The position numbers and the translations under genes were made by a program. This document shows, piece after piece, positions 52,882-61,574 of a stretch of DNA of 64,000 bases; position 1 is the stretch's first letter; each line of letters starts with the position of its first letter. The notes under the pieces were generated by a model. It was not told the DNA's origin, made no database searches, and saw only the letters and a list, made by a program, of their open reading frames with translations. Source of the stretch: Palsa-965 sp044448685. GTDB taxonomy: Bacteria > Bacteroidota > Bacteroidia > Palsa-965. The DNA is taken from positions 9,922 to 73,921 of the forward strand of contig JBIOHC010000016.1 of the NCBI GenBank assembly GCA_044448685.1, in the 5' to 3' direction.

Positions 52882-53550
52882 TCAGGAAAACAGAAACTTA
52901 TTCGGTGCTAAGATATCATTCCTGACGGCATATAATACCAGGCCGGCGGTATTATTAACCCGGAGTTTATTCATGATATTTTTACGGTGTGTGGTAACCG
53001 TATGTGTGCTGAGAAACAGCTTTTCTGCAATCTCCTTATTGCTGAAACCTTCCGCTACCATCCTGATGATCTCCAGTTCACGTTCAGTGATATTCAACCC
53101 ATAACAGGATGTTTCTGAATAGCTCTTTTCGTCCAAATCATGCATATCAAGTCTGGCGACAATTCTGCCGCATAAAAAATTCTCCTGAATAGCAACCTTG
53201 GCAATAGCCTGGTGAATTTCATCCAGTTCACATTCCTTAAGCAGGTATCCTTTTACTCCGGAATCCAGCGCTTTGCGTATATCAGTCTTGTTACGGGGAT
53301 TTGAAATGATCAGAATACCTGATTCCGGTGCCCGGGCTTTAAGCAGTTTCACGGATTCTATACCATCCTTGTACTGGTGATAGTCGAAAATGATCACATC
53401 CGGCTGATGCAAAAGGGCTGCTTCTACAAGGTCAGGAAACTCTGAAACACTTGCAACTAACTTAAAATCAACAACCTTGCTAATAATTGAAGCAAGTCCT
53501 TCCCGAACAAGGAAATCAGGATCAGCAGTTATTATGTTTATTTTCGACAT
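52882..53550 (-). CDS. NarL/LuxR-type response regulator
   Basis: This 222-residue protein has a receiver domain (about 1-120) and a LuxR-type helix-turn-helix (about 152-210). Receiver residues are in place: acidic Asp10, phospho-acceptor Asp56 (VIIFDYHQ), Ser83 and Lys105 (YLLKECE). The HTH carries LNITERELEIIRMVAEGFSNKE (about 152-171) and LSTHTVTTHRKNIMNKL. No kinase gene is adjacent. A strong promoter precedes it. Confidence 0.92.
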   Translation of the reverse strand: MSKINIITADPDFLVREGLASIISKVVDFKLVASVSEFPDLVEAALLHQPDVIIFDYHQYKDGIESVKLLKARAPESGILIISNPRNKTDIRKALDSGVKGYLLKECELDEIHQAIAKVAIQENFLCGRIVARLDMHDLDEKSYSETSCYGLNITERELEIIRMVAEGFSNKEIAEKLFLSTHTVTTHRKNIMNKLRVNNTAGLVLYAVRNDILAPNKFLFS

Positions 53551-53576
53551 TATTTAGAATAATTTTAAATAACAGA

Positions 53577-53608
53577 CAAATATAAGTGCAATGCATGAAA
53601 ACAACAAA
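53577..53608 (-). promoter_or_regulatory. Promoter of the LuxR-type regulator
   Basis: On the minus strand: TTTG (53605-53608), 20 bp, TATATTTG (53577-53584). The leader would be about 20 nt. Confidence 0.75.
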
Positions 53609-53623
53609 CCGGATATCTGCAGA

Positions 53624-54556
53624 TTATGAACGTGAAATTTGTTCCAGGTTGATTTTCAGGCCTTCATAACTAAGCTGGGTTTCATTAAAAATGCTTCTCG
53701 CCTCTAACAGGAGTGGTGTCAGATCGGTATATCGGGCCGAATAATGCCCGATCAGCAATGAAGCCACCCCTGCCTTGAGGGCTACCCTGGCTGCATCAGC
53801 TGCAGTGCTGTGGTGAGTTTCCCTGGCCCTTTGCTTCATCTCCTCTGTAAACGTTGCTTCATGGTAAAGCAAATCCACGCCTTTGATCTGTTCAATAACG
53901 GATTCATCATAACAGGTATCGGAACAAAATGCATACGAGTGGATAGGGAGTTCAGGATGAGTCAGCTCTGAATTTGGAATTATTTTTCCATCTTCAGTTG
54001 TGAAATCTTCTCCGTTTTTGATACGTTGAAAAGCTTCTATTGGGATATTGAGATACTCAATCCTGTCCTTTCTCAGATTAAGGCTTTTCTTTTTTTCCCT
54101 GAAAAGGAATCCACAACAGGGTATGCGGTGGTTAAGAAGGATTGTTTCAACGCTTATTTTAGCGTCTTCAAAAAGTATTTCCTGTTTATCTGTATCATGA
54201 AAGCAGTAATGAATCTGATAGTTCAGTGTGGTAGATGAATATTTGAGCTGAACGTTTATGATTTCTTCCAGTCCCCGGGGGCAGTAAATGAACAATTCTT
54301 TAGTCCGCCCGAGCAGGTGCATAGAGGAGAGCAAGCCCATCAGACCAAGGTAGTGATCGCCGTGCAGATGACTGATGAAGATATGATCTATCCTCTGAAA
54401 TTTTATTTTAAATTTCCGTAACTGAATCTGGGTTGCTTCCCCGCAATCAATAAGAAAGCAGTGGCTTGCAACCTGCAGGATCTGGGCAGTAGGATTCCGG
54501 GTGGATGTAGGAGTTGCAGAACTGCAGCCCAGAATTGTCAGTTCAAAAGAAGACAT
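53624..54556 (-). CDS. rnz: Ribonuclease Z
   Basis: This 310-residue metallo-beta-lactamase-fold endonuclease removes tRNA 3' trailers. The zinc motif is FISHLHGDHYLGLMGL (about 58-73). Other ligands include CSDTCYDE (about 213-220) and HEATF, and HYSARY near the C-terminus. A flexible-arm region lies between. tRNA-His in this window lacks an encoded CCA, in line with a need for RNase Z processing. The start overlaps the stop of the T9SS gene by one base (TAATG). Confidence 0.92.
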   Translation of the reverse strand: MSSFELTILGCSSATPTSTRNPTAQILQVASHCFLIDCGEATQIQLRKFKIKFQRIDHIFISHLHGDHYLGLMGLLSSMHLLGRTKELFIYCPRGLEEIINVQLKYSSTTLNYQIHYCFHDTDKQEILFEDAKISVETILLNHRIPCCGFLFREKKKSLNLRKDRIEYLNIPIEAFQRIKNGEDFTTEDGKIIPNSELTHPELPIHSYAFCSDTCYDESVIEQIKGVDLLYHEATFTEEMKQRARETHHSTAADAARVALKAGVASLLIGHYSARYTDLTPLLLEARSIFNETQLSYEGLKINLEQISRS

Positions 54557-55383
54557 TAATGGGATGCAACGATCATCCTTCTTGAAACAGATTTCTCACC
54601 GCAACGGATAGAATAGAGATAAATGCCTGAAGAGAGTAAAGACGTATCGAAGGTATATTTATTCGAACCTCTGTCGGCATGCATGGCTTTGGACGTAATC
54701 AGGTTACCGAGCACATCATATACGCGGAATTCAACCTGATCGGAGCTTGTCATCCAATAGTTAATGTCCGTACGACCGTTTGCAGGGTTCGGAGTATTCT
54801 GAAAAACATCGAAATTATCGCTCGTCAATTCCAGAATTCCGGCTGATGCAGGCAGAACTCTGATATGGTAACCTGTCTTGGTTCCGTTTGAATTGGTAGC
54901 TCCTACAACAGGAACCTGAACATTGGCATGGTAGTAAACAATTAAAGGGTAGATACCGTTATGCGTAGGACCGCCTACATCCTGACCTGCTGTTGCAGTA
55001 CCGGAAATAAGGACACAGCCTCCTGCTCCGTTGGTGGAAGGCGATGCAGGGTTTGTGAACTTCCCGGAAACAGGATTGGTTGCGTATGTAAATCCAGGCA
55101 GAAAATTCTTGAAATGTTTGCCGGAAGCACTGTCAACCTTTACGCTGTCGAGTTGAATATAGTTGATATGAATAGGTCCGTATGGAGAAACCGTTGTATC
55201 GGTAGGGCATTTGATCTGCACCACGGTACTGTAGGGAACTGTTATATAGGCCGGAGGAAGCCCTGTGGCGCTGTCAGGATAATAACCCGGGGTCGTTAGT
55301 GCGGTATTGATAGTACATTGAGCAAGAGCGGAAACGGAGAAACTAAGTACAGCTCCGAACAGGATAAGTAATTTTTTGTTCAT
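54556..55383 (-). CDS. Secreted protein with T9SS sorting domain
   Basis: The 275-residue protein has a signal peptide (MNKKLLILFGAVLSFSVSALA). A Thr/Pro/Gly-rich beta domain with several Cys and Asn follows. The last about 80 residues are a type A sorting domain (VFQNTPNPANGRTDI, then LSSGIYLYSIRCGEKSV). The start at 55383 is chosen because it opens the signal peptide; the frame runs back to 55443. The passenger domain is not recognised. It overlaps rnz by one base. Confidence 0.82.
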   Translation of the reverse strand: MNKKLLILFGAVLSFSVSALAQCTINTALTTPGYYPDSATGLPPAYITVPYSTVVQIKCPTDTTVSPYGPIHINYIQLDSVKVDSASGKHFKNFLPGFTYATNPVSGKFTNPASPSTNGAGGCVLISGTATAGQDVGGPTHNGIYPLIVYYHANVQVPVVGATNSNGTKTGYHIRVLPASAGILELTSDNFDVFQNTPNPANGRTDINYWMTSSDQVEFRVYDVLGNLITSKAMHADRGSNKYTFDTSLLSSGIYLYSIRCGEKSVSRRMIVASH

Positions 55384-55420
55384 GTGAATGGTTAAGGGTG
55401 AGAGTTGGATCAGGGAAAAA

Positions 55421-55792
55421 TCAGACTTCATTCTCCATATCACGTTCCACTTCTTCTCCTATAAGCACATCGATGCTTTCAACAATAGTGGGGGCGATAC
55501 TCAGAATACTATCCAGCTGGGAAATAGCGATAAGTTTTTTTACGGGCTCCTGCAATCCGGTCAGTACAAAAGAGCCATTGGCGTTTTTACACAAACGGTT
55601 TGCGACCAGAATAGAACTTAATCCGGAAGAATCGCAATAACGGGTCTCGCTCATATCAATGATCATGTTGCGCACTCCATCAGAGCTAAGCACTACCAGT
55701 TCCGATTTCAGAGCAGGAGCAACATTGCTGTCAAGCTTCTCTACCTTGATACGGATAAGGCTGTATTTTTCTTGTCGGTCTATTTCAAACAT
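55421..55792 (-). CDS. STAS-domain anti-sigma factor antagonist-like protein
   Basis: This 123-residue STAS protein has the SpoIIAA-type motif MSETRYCDSSGLSSILVAN (about 48-66). Ser55 is the likely phosphorylation site. Such proteins take part in partner switching with anti-sigma kinases. No kinase or phosphatase gene is adjacent. It lies between pyrB and the T9SS protein gene on the same strand, with a 37-bp gap downstream. Confidence 0.88.
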   Translation of the reverse strand: MFEIDRQEKYSLIRIKVEKLDSNVAPALKSELVVLSSDGVRNMIIDMSETRYCDSSGLSSILVANRLCKNANGSFVLTGLQEPVKKLIAISQLDSILSIAPTIVESIDVLIGEEVERDMENEV

Positions 55793-55861
55793 GTCCCAGA
55801 GTTCTTGAACAAAAATAAGGAAAAATGTCCGTCCGGCAAACAGAAAGGAAGGAAAAGGATG

Positions 55862-56792
55862 TTAATTTTCTGTTCTCCCTGCCAGGAGAAAAAGAACGGC
55901 CATCCGGATAGCAACACCGTTTTCGACCTGGTCAAGAATAATGCTTTGAGCAGAGTCTGCCACCTCGCTGGTAATTTCAACCCCCCTGTTAATCGGTCCG
56001 GGGTGCATAATCAGGATATCCCTTCCCAGTGAGTCGAGTTTCTTTTTATCAAGCCCATATTGCATGGTATATTCTCTCAGGCTTGGGAAATAACGGATAT
56101 CCTGTCTTTCCAGCTGTATCCTGAGCATATTGGCTACTTCGGCCCATTGCAGGGCTTTCATCAGATCATGTTCAACCCTGACATTCAGACCGGTCATATA
56201 TTTTGGCATAAGGGTTCTGGGGCCGCAAACCATGACGTCTGCACCAAGCTTCTGAAGGCAAAAAATATTGGATAAAGCCACTCTTGAATGCATGATATCA
56301 CCAATGATTGCCACCCTTTTCCCTTTCAGGCTTCCCAGTTTTTCCCGGATAGAATAAGCATCCAGCAAGGCCTGGGTGGGATGTTCATGGGCTCCGTCAC
56401 CGGCATTTATAATTTTCGCATCCACATGTTTGGATAAGAACAAAGCTGCTCCGGGATTCGCATGACGCATAACAACCATATCGACCTTCATGGCCAGGAT
56501 ATTGTTCACTGTATCGACCAGTGTTTCTCCTTTTTTGACGGAAGAAGCAGAAGCGGAAAAGTTGATTACATCGGCTGACAGTCTTTTTTCTGCCAGCTCA
56601 AAGGAAAGCCGGGTACGGGTTGAATTTCTCAAAAAACAGATTGGCTATTGTGATATCGCGGAGAGAAGGGACTTTTTTAATCGGTCTGTTGATGACTTCT
56701 TTGAAAGCATCAGCAGTAGTAAAGATGAGGTTAATGTCTTCCTCTGTAATGTTCTTGATACCCAGCAGATGATTCGTGCTCAGTCTTGTCAT
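55862..56792 (-). pseudogene. pyrB: Aspartate carbamoyltransferase, interrupted by a one-base insertion
   Basis: Read together, two overlapping frames give a complete enzyme of about 309 residues. The N-terminal part (56792 to about 56627) ends RDITIANLFFEK. The downstream part (from 56632) begins with NSTRTRLSFELAEKRL. The conserved carbamoyl-phosphate motif should read FFENSTRTR. One extra T among 56625-56627 (AAA instead of AA on the coding strand) breaks it exactly at the Asn codon. All other signature regions are intact, including HPTQALLDAY and HPGPINRGVE. It could be a sequencing error, a recent pseudogene or a recoded gene. It lies 10 bp downstream of pyrR. Confidence 0.9.
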
Positions 56793-56802
56793 CGTTTGCC
56801 CT

Positions 56803-57345
56803 TTAATCGTTTGTTACAATCCATACTTTGTCTTCGGCATCACATTCTTTCCAGTCAACCTTTACTTTTTCGGATGATACAGCATCGATGGTCTGGCCTA
56901 TGTATTTGGCCTGTATAGGCAGGTTACGGCTGAACCTTCTGTCGATCAGAACCAGCAATTCCACATCGGCAGCCCGTCCGAAAGCCATCATGGCATCCAG
57001 ACCGGCACGTATGGTCCTTCCGGTAAAGAGAACATCATCTATCAGGACCACATTCCTGTCTTCAATGATAAAATCTATGTTTGTTTTGTTTGGAACAAGG
57101 TCTTTTTTCCGGAAATCATCCCTGTAAAATGTTACATCCAGGTCACCATAAGGAATTTTAGGATTTCCGGTAATCTCCATTAGCTGTTTATGGATTCTTC
57201 TTGCGAGGAATACACCTCTGGGCTGCAGCCCTATGATAGCCGCATTTCTGAATTCGTCATGGGTTTCTATCAGCTGATGACAAAGTCGCTGAATAATGAT
57301 CCCGAGCTGCTTACCTTCCAGAATAATGCGGGATGTGGGTGACAT
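56803..57345 (-). CDS. pyrR: Bifunctional pyr operon regulator / uracil phosphoribosyltransferase PyrR
   Basis: This 180-residue type-I phosphoribosyltransferase has the PRPP loop VVLIDDVLFTGRTIRAGLD (about 97-115) and the family motif GLQPRGVFLARRI. It can make UMP from uracil and PRPP. In Firmicutes it also binds a leader RNA to attenuate pyr operons. Here the -7 box ends 8 nt before the ATG, and only 10 bp separate pyrR from pyrB, so there is no room for a classical attenuator in front of either. The ATG at 57345 is chosen over the frame open to 57441, because homology begins there. Confidence 0.9.
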   Translation of the reverse strand: MSPTSRIILEGKQLGIIIQRLCHQLIETHDEFRNAAIIGLQPRGVFLARRIHKQLMEITGNPKIPYGDLDVTFYRDDFRKKDLVPNKTNIDFIIEDRNVVLIDDVLFTGRTIRAGLDAMMAFGRAADVELLVLIDRRFSRNLPIQAKYIGQTIDAVSSEKVKVDWKECDAEDKVWIVTND

Positions 57346-57353
57346 ATCGGATA

Positions 57354-57361
57354 CAAATATA
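57354..57361 (-). promoter_or_regulatory. -7 box TATATTTG for pyrR-pyrB
   Basis: An exact TAnnTTTG on the minus strand, ending 8 nt before the pyrR ATG and placed just after the rpsA terminator. Confidence 0.6.
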
Positions 57362-57367
57362 TAAGAA

Positions 57368-57395
57368 AACCCCCAATGATTACTCATTGGGGGTT
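57368..57395 (-). terminator. Terminator hairpin after rpsA
   Basis: A 12-bp perfect stem (AACCCCCAATGA with TCATTGGGGGTT), 4-nt loop, followed on the minus strand by TTCTTAT. It lies 56 bp after the rpsA stop. Confidence 0.85.
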
Positions 57396-57450
57396 CCAAA
57401 AACCATGGCGTGGTTTTTTGATCTCTCCGGTCAATCAACAAACGGAGAAA

Positions 57451-59268
57451 CTATTTTTGTTCTTCCTTGCCCTTTTCGGATTCGTGCAATTCAGAACGAA
57501 GGTTGGAAAGAGCCTCAATATCGCCGAGGGTTGTCTTTTCCATACTATCCTTCACTTTTTTAACCGCTTTTGAAGCTGCTTTTTCAGCTGTTTTCTTATC
57601 CGTACGGCTGTGATCCCTGTCCGGATTGGTAGCATCTTCATGAATACGGGAATGGGAAACGATGATCTTCTTACCCTCCTTAGAGAATTCGATCACCTTG
57701 AACGGCAGCGTTTCTTCTACCAGTGCAGTTTTACCATCGGTCTTTACCAGGTGCTTGTTAGGAGCAAAGCCCTCTACACCATAAGGAAGAGAAACAATTC
57801 CTCCTTTTTCATTGGCAGAGATAATAGTTCCCTGGTGTATGGAATCAACGGCAAATACCGTTTCAAACACTTCCCATGGATTCTCTTCCAGTTGCTTGTG
57901 ACCAAGGCTCAGTCTGCGGTTATCCACATCCACTTCAAGAACGACAACATCAATCTTCTCCCCTACTTTGGTGAATTCAGAAGGATGCTTGATTTTCTTG
58001 CTCCATGACAGATCAGAAATATGTATCAAACCATCCACACCTTCTTCCAGTTCTACGAATATACCAAAGTTAGTGAAATTACGTACGGTGGCAGTATGCT
58101 TGGAACCTTTTGGATATTTATCCAGGATTCCAGACCATGGGTCAGGCATTAACTGCTTGATACCCAATGACATTTTACGTTCTTCTCTATCTAAGGTTAA
58201 GATAACTGCTTCAACTTCATCCTGTACTTTCAGGAAATCCTGAGCGCTGCGCAGATGCTGTGACCAGGACATTTCAGAAACGTGTATAAGACCTTCAACA
58301 CCCGGAGCAATTTCAACAAATGCACCATAATCGGCAATCACAACAACACGTCCTTTTACCTTATCACCAACCTTCATATTGGTATCCAATGCATCCCATG
58401 GATGTGGTGTGAGCTGTTTAAGACCAAGGGCAATACGCTTCTTGGCATCATCAAAATCAAGGATAACAACATTGATTTTCTGATCCAGTTTCACAATTTC
58501 TTCCGGATGGGAAATACGTCCCCAGCTCAGATCTGTAATGTGTATCAGACCATCTACTCCACCTAAGTCAATGAACACACCATAGGAAGTGATATTCTTG
58601 ACAGTTCCTTCCAGAACCTGTCCTTTTTCAAGCTTGGAAATGATTTCCTTCTTCTGTTGTTCAAGTTCTTCTTCAATCAGAGCCTTGTGTGAAACAACTA
58701 CGTTCTTAAATTCATTGTTGATTTTCACAACCTTGAATTCCATAGTCTTACCAACATAAATATCATAGTCACGGATAGGCTTCACATCAATCTGTGAACC
58801 TGGCAGGAAGGCTTCGATACCGAATACATCCACAATAAGTCCGCCTTTGGTCCTGCATTTAACAAAGCCTTTAATGATTTCATCATTTGTAAGGGCCTTA
58901 TTAACGCTGTCCCAGGACTTCATAGCCCTGGCTTTTTTATGAGACAGGATCAGCTGACCTGTCTTATCTTCCTGATTTTCAATATAAACCTCGACTTTAT
59001 CGCCGATTTTCAAATCCGGATTGTAACGGAATTCAGAAAGAGGGACAACTCCATCTGATTTGAAACCGATATTTACCACTACTTCTTTGTGGTTTTTGCT
59101 TACAACAACACCTTCTACCAGCTCATGCTCCACCACTTCTTTCATGGTACCGCTGTAGAGTTCTTCCAGTTTGGTTATTTCACCGGATGAATAAATGTCT
59201 TGTTTTTTGCCGATTGCATTCCAGTCAAATTCTTCGACCGGACTAACGTGAGAGAGATTACTTGCCAT
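57451..59268 (-). CDS. rpsA: 30S ribosomal protein S1
   Basis: This 605-residue protein contains about six S1 RNA-binding domains. The repeated pattern G-x-V-K-x-(I/F)-T-x-(Y/F)-G-x-F-V-x-(L/I) is visible several times (for example GTVKNITSYGVFIDLGGVDG and HTATVRNFTNFGIFVEL), each followed by GLIHIS-type strands. S1 binds mRNA for initiation, notably when Shine-Dalgarno sequences are weak, which matches the genes here. The C-terminus is Lys/Glu-rich. An exact minus-strand TATCTTTG box (59355-59362) lies 86 nt upstream. Confidence 0.95.
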   Translation of the reverse strand: MASNLSHVSPVEEFDWNAIGKKQDIYSSGEITKLEELYSGTMKEVVEHELVEGVVVSKNHKEVVVNIGFKSDGVVPLSEFRYNPDLKIGDKVEVYIENQEDKTGQLILSHKKARAMKSWDSVNKALTNDEIIKGFVKCRTKGGLIVDVFGIEAFLPGSQIDVKPIRDYDIYVGKTMEFKVVKINNEFKNVVVSHKALIEEELEQQKKEIISKLEKGQVLEGTVKNITSYGVFIDLGGVDGLIHITDLSWGRISHPEEIVKLDQKINVVILDFDDAKKRIALGLKQLTPHPWDALDTNMKVGDKVKGRVVVIADYGAFVEIAPGVEGLIHVSEMSWSQHLRSAQDFLKVQDEVEAVILTLDREERKMSLGIKQLMPDPWSGILDKYPKGSKHTATVRNFTNFGIFVELEEGVDGLIHISDLSWSKKIKHPSEFTKVGEKIDVVVLEVDVDNRRLSLGHKQLEENPWEVFETVFAVDSIHQGTIISANEKGGIVSLPYGVEGFAPNKHLVKTDGKTALVEETLPFKVIEFSKEGKKIIVSHSRIHEDATNPDRDHSRTDKKTAEKAASKAVKKVKDSMEKTTLGDIEALSNLRSELHESEKGKEEQK

Positions 59269-59354
59269 GTTGGCTTAAAATTAGGCTTCTTATCGGTGTC
59301 TGAAGCGGATTTGACATACCCTGAACCGAACAGGGTTTTCCTTCAAAAGGGTTG

Positions 59355-59362
59355 CAAAGATA
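59355..59362 (-). promoter_or_regulatory. -7 box TATCTTTG for rpsA
   Basis: An exact TAnnTTTG on the minus strand, 86 nt before the rpsA start; a TTTG sits only 14 bp upstream, so the -33 box is not canonical. Confidence 0.45.
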
Positions 59363-59456
59363 CTACTTTTTCAACCCAAAACCATCGAATTCTAAGAATG
59401 ACTGAATTTGGAACGTTAAAATTTTCCTGTCCCCTGCCTGTTACCCAATATTTACC

Positions 59457-59464
59457 TATATTTG
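59457..59464 (+). promoter_or_regulatory. -7 box TATATTTG for the BNR T9SS gene
   Basis: An exact TAnnTTTG, 42 nt before the ATG at 59507. Confidence 0.5.
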
Positions 59465-59506
59465 ATGACATTTCAATAAAATTAACCACATAAACATTTT
59501 TTCAAC

Positions 59507-61501
59507 ATGAAAAAAACAATACTTTTTTCATTGGCGGTCGGTTGCACTATTTCCTTGATGGCGCAGGATCGTTCTCAGTATATATGCAGGATGCTTCCAT
59601 GGGCTTCAGCCGACAGGATGCCCGCGGCTATAACCGCTCCGGCTCCGGTAATTCCGATGACCAAAAGTGTTCAAAAATCCAATCCGGCTCCACTGGCAGG
59701 CGGTATTGTTAGCCGGTTATTGGGTCAGGAGTCAAATGCATTCGGAACAAGCAGCGGAACCCGTCAATACCTTTGGGCGGATCCTACCCTCAATACCATT
59801 ATTCTTACCCACCGTGTCGTAGGAGGAAGTAATACCGGGTTTATCGGCTATGACGTTTCCAAAAACAACGGTAAAACCTGGATGACCAATGCCGGTCCTG
59901 TGTATCAGCCTGACGGAGATCCGAAAGGACTCACAGCTTCCACAGCCCGTTTCCCACAGGGTGGAATTTACAATCCGACAGGGAATGTCATTGCGGATTC
60001 CTGCTTTATGGTTTATTTTGTTCCTACCCGGGATGCTTCCAATCCTGACAATGCAACCGGGGACTGGGGCGGACATGCTTATGGGGTAAACCAAATCGGA
60101 ACGATCCCTGCACCTACCCAGCACCAGATTTCTTCGAGCGGAGCCAATGGGATGTACCTTATTCCGGATGGTTTTACAATGACTAAACAAGGAAAAGTCT
60201 ATAGCCTTGATTATGATGCTCCGGGCAAACCAAACGGTTATGACATGAATGATACCCTCGTCCTGACAATCGGAACCTGGAGTCCGTCAATCCGTGACAT
60301 GGTTTATAGCATCAAGAAAGTCTACTTCCCTGTTGGAACCACTACTGCCGGTTCTCACTCCATTGCCTGGGCTAAAATCAGCATGGCAGATGACGGACTT
60401 AATGGTTATATCTCTGCCAATGCACATCCTCAAAGTTACACTGCCAATCCTGACTCAGCTTATTCCCTGCTTGTTTCCAAAACGACAGATGGCGGAATGA
60501 CCTGGTCTGCACCCCAGATGGTGGATGTGAATGGTGTTGATCCTTTGCTGAAAAACAGCGGTTATTCAATCCGTTACACAACCGCTTTTGATCATGATGC
60601 AGTAGTTGACGGCAGCGGTAACCTGCATATGGTTGTGGATATCGGAACAATGCCGACCACTACTCCAAACGGATTCAGTATTTCAAGCGCTTATGGTAAC
60701 TTTGGTGTGTTCGACATTTATACTACCGATGGAGGAGTAACCTGGAGAGCGAAACTGCTTGGTATGCCTCATACATTCCGAGGCTCGTTCGGTGTTTCCC
60801 CGACCGATGCTACCAACCCTACTATCACTGAAGACCAGCGTGCCCAGGCGTCCCGTACGTATACCGGCGGACAGCAACTGTTCTTTACTTATTTTGAAAG
60901 TGATTCCGCCCTTGGTGGTGGTCAGAATACTTATCCGAATATGATCAGTGTCGGTTATGACGAGTCCAGTTCGAAATGGACTGCTGCAAAGAATTTTACG
61001 CTCGGTAGCCCTATCGATAGTAAAATTATCCAGGGATCTGTTTCTTACTATGTATTTACACCCAGCGCCGGTGTTTATACCATCCCTTGTTCTTACTCCG
61101 GATTCAAAAACTCTGATCCTACTCAAACAGGTGCTGCTGTCCAGTTGAATTATATTGACAGCGCACAATTCGTTACAGCTGATTTCAACGTAACGGATAA
61201 CAGTATTCCTCTGGTATTGGGCATACAGGAATACAAGAACAATTTGGTTTCCGTATCCCAGAACTATCCTAACCCTTATACAGGCCTGACCAGTATTGAT
61301 GTGAGTCTGCAGAAGTCTTCTGATATGAAGATCGAAATCACCAATATGCTGGGTCAGCTCATATCTGTACAAAACCACAAATCCGTACCTGCAGGTGTTC
61401 AAACCTACACATTGGATGCCAGCAATCTGAATGCCGGTATTTATTTCTACACCATACGTACCAACGATTCATTCGTGACACGTAAGATGACTGTGAAATA
61501 A
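59507..61501 (+). CDS. Secreted BNR-repeat (sialidase-like propeller) protein with T9SS sorting domain
   Basis: The 664-residue protein has a signal peptide (MKKTILFSLAVGCTISLMAQ). A large domain with BNR/Asp-box-like turns follows, such as VSKNNGKTWMTNAG, VSKTTDGGMTWSAP and IYTTDGGVTWRAK. These mark sialidase-type beta-propellers, but the catalytic Arg triad of true sialidases is not evident. The C-terminal about 85 residues are a type A sorting domain (SQNYPNPYTGLTSI, LNAGIYFYTIRT, ending RKMTVK). It should be exported through the T9SS and attached or released. A bidirectional terminator follows. Confidence 0.85.
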   Translation: MKKTILFSLAVGCTISLMAQDRSQYICRMLPWASADRMPAAITAPAPVIPMTKSVQKSNPAPLAGGIVSRLLGQESNAFGTSSGTRQYLWADPTLNTIILTHRVVGGSNTGFIGYDVSKNNGKTWMTNAGPVYQPDGDPKGLTASTARFPQGGIYNPTGNVIADSCFMVYFVPTRDASNPDNATGDWGGHAYGVNQIGTIPAPTQHQISSSGANGMYLIPDGFTMTKQGKVYSLDYDAPGKPNGYDMNDTLVLTIGTWSPSIRDMVYSIKKVYFPVGTTTAGSHSIAWAKISMADDGLNGYISANAHPQSYTANPDSAYSLLVSKTTDGGMTWSAPQMVDVNGVDPLLKNSGYSIRYTTAFDHDAVVDGSGNLHMVVDIGTMPTTTPNGFSISSAYGNFGVFDIYTTDGGVTWRAKLLGMPHTFRGSFGVSPTDATNPTITEDQRAQASRTYTGGQQLFFTYFESDSALGGGQNTYPNMISVGYDESSSKWTAAKNFTLGSPIDSKIIQGSVSYYVFTPSAGVYTIPCSYSGFKNSDPTQTGAAVQLNYIDSAQFVTADFNVTDNSIPLVLGIQEYKNNLVSVSQNYPNPYTGLTSIDVSLQKSSDMKIEITNMLGQLISVQNHKSVPAGVQTYTLDASNLNAGIYFYTIRTNDSFVTRKMTVK

Positions 61502-61521
61502 GCCACTTAACTTATACCATT

Positions 61522-61555
61522 AAAAAGCCCCCGATAATTTATCGGGGGCTTTTTT
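61522..61555. terminator. Bidirectional terminator between the BNR T9SS gene and bshB1
   Basis: A stem of about 14 bp (AAAAAGCCCCCGAT with ATCGGGGGCTTTTT) and a 5-nt loop, with T tracts on both strands, placed between two convergent genes. Confidence 0.95.
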
Positions 61556-61574
61556 CATACTTAAGGAAGGAAAA

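Noticed and set aside
56631..56642. Programmed -1 frameshift at the T6 run in pyrB
   Set aside because: A -1 shift leads into the wrong frame; a +1 shift is required to restore the enzyme.
56598..56792. Separate small gene upstream of pyrB
   Set aside because: Its sequence is the N-terminus of aspartate carbamoyltransferase in a shifted frame, so it is treated as part of one interrupted gene.
60683..61402. 239-codon minus-strand frame opposite the BNR T9SS gene
   Set aside because: It is fully antisense to a well-supported gene with a signal peptide and sorting domain; its translation shows no domain features.
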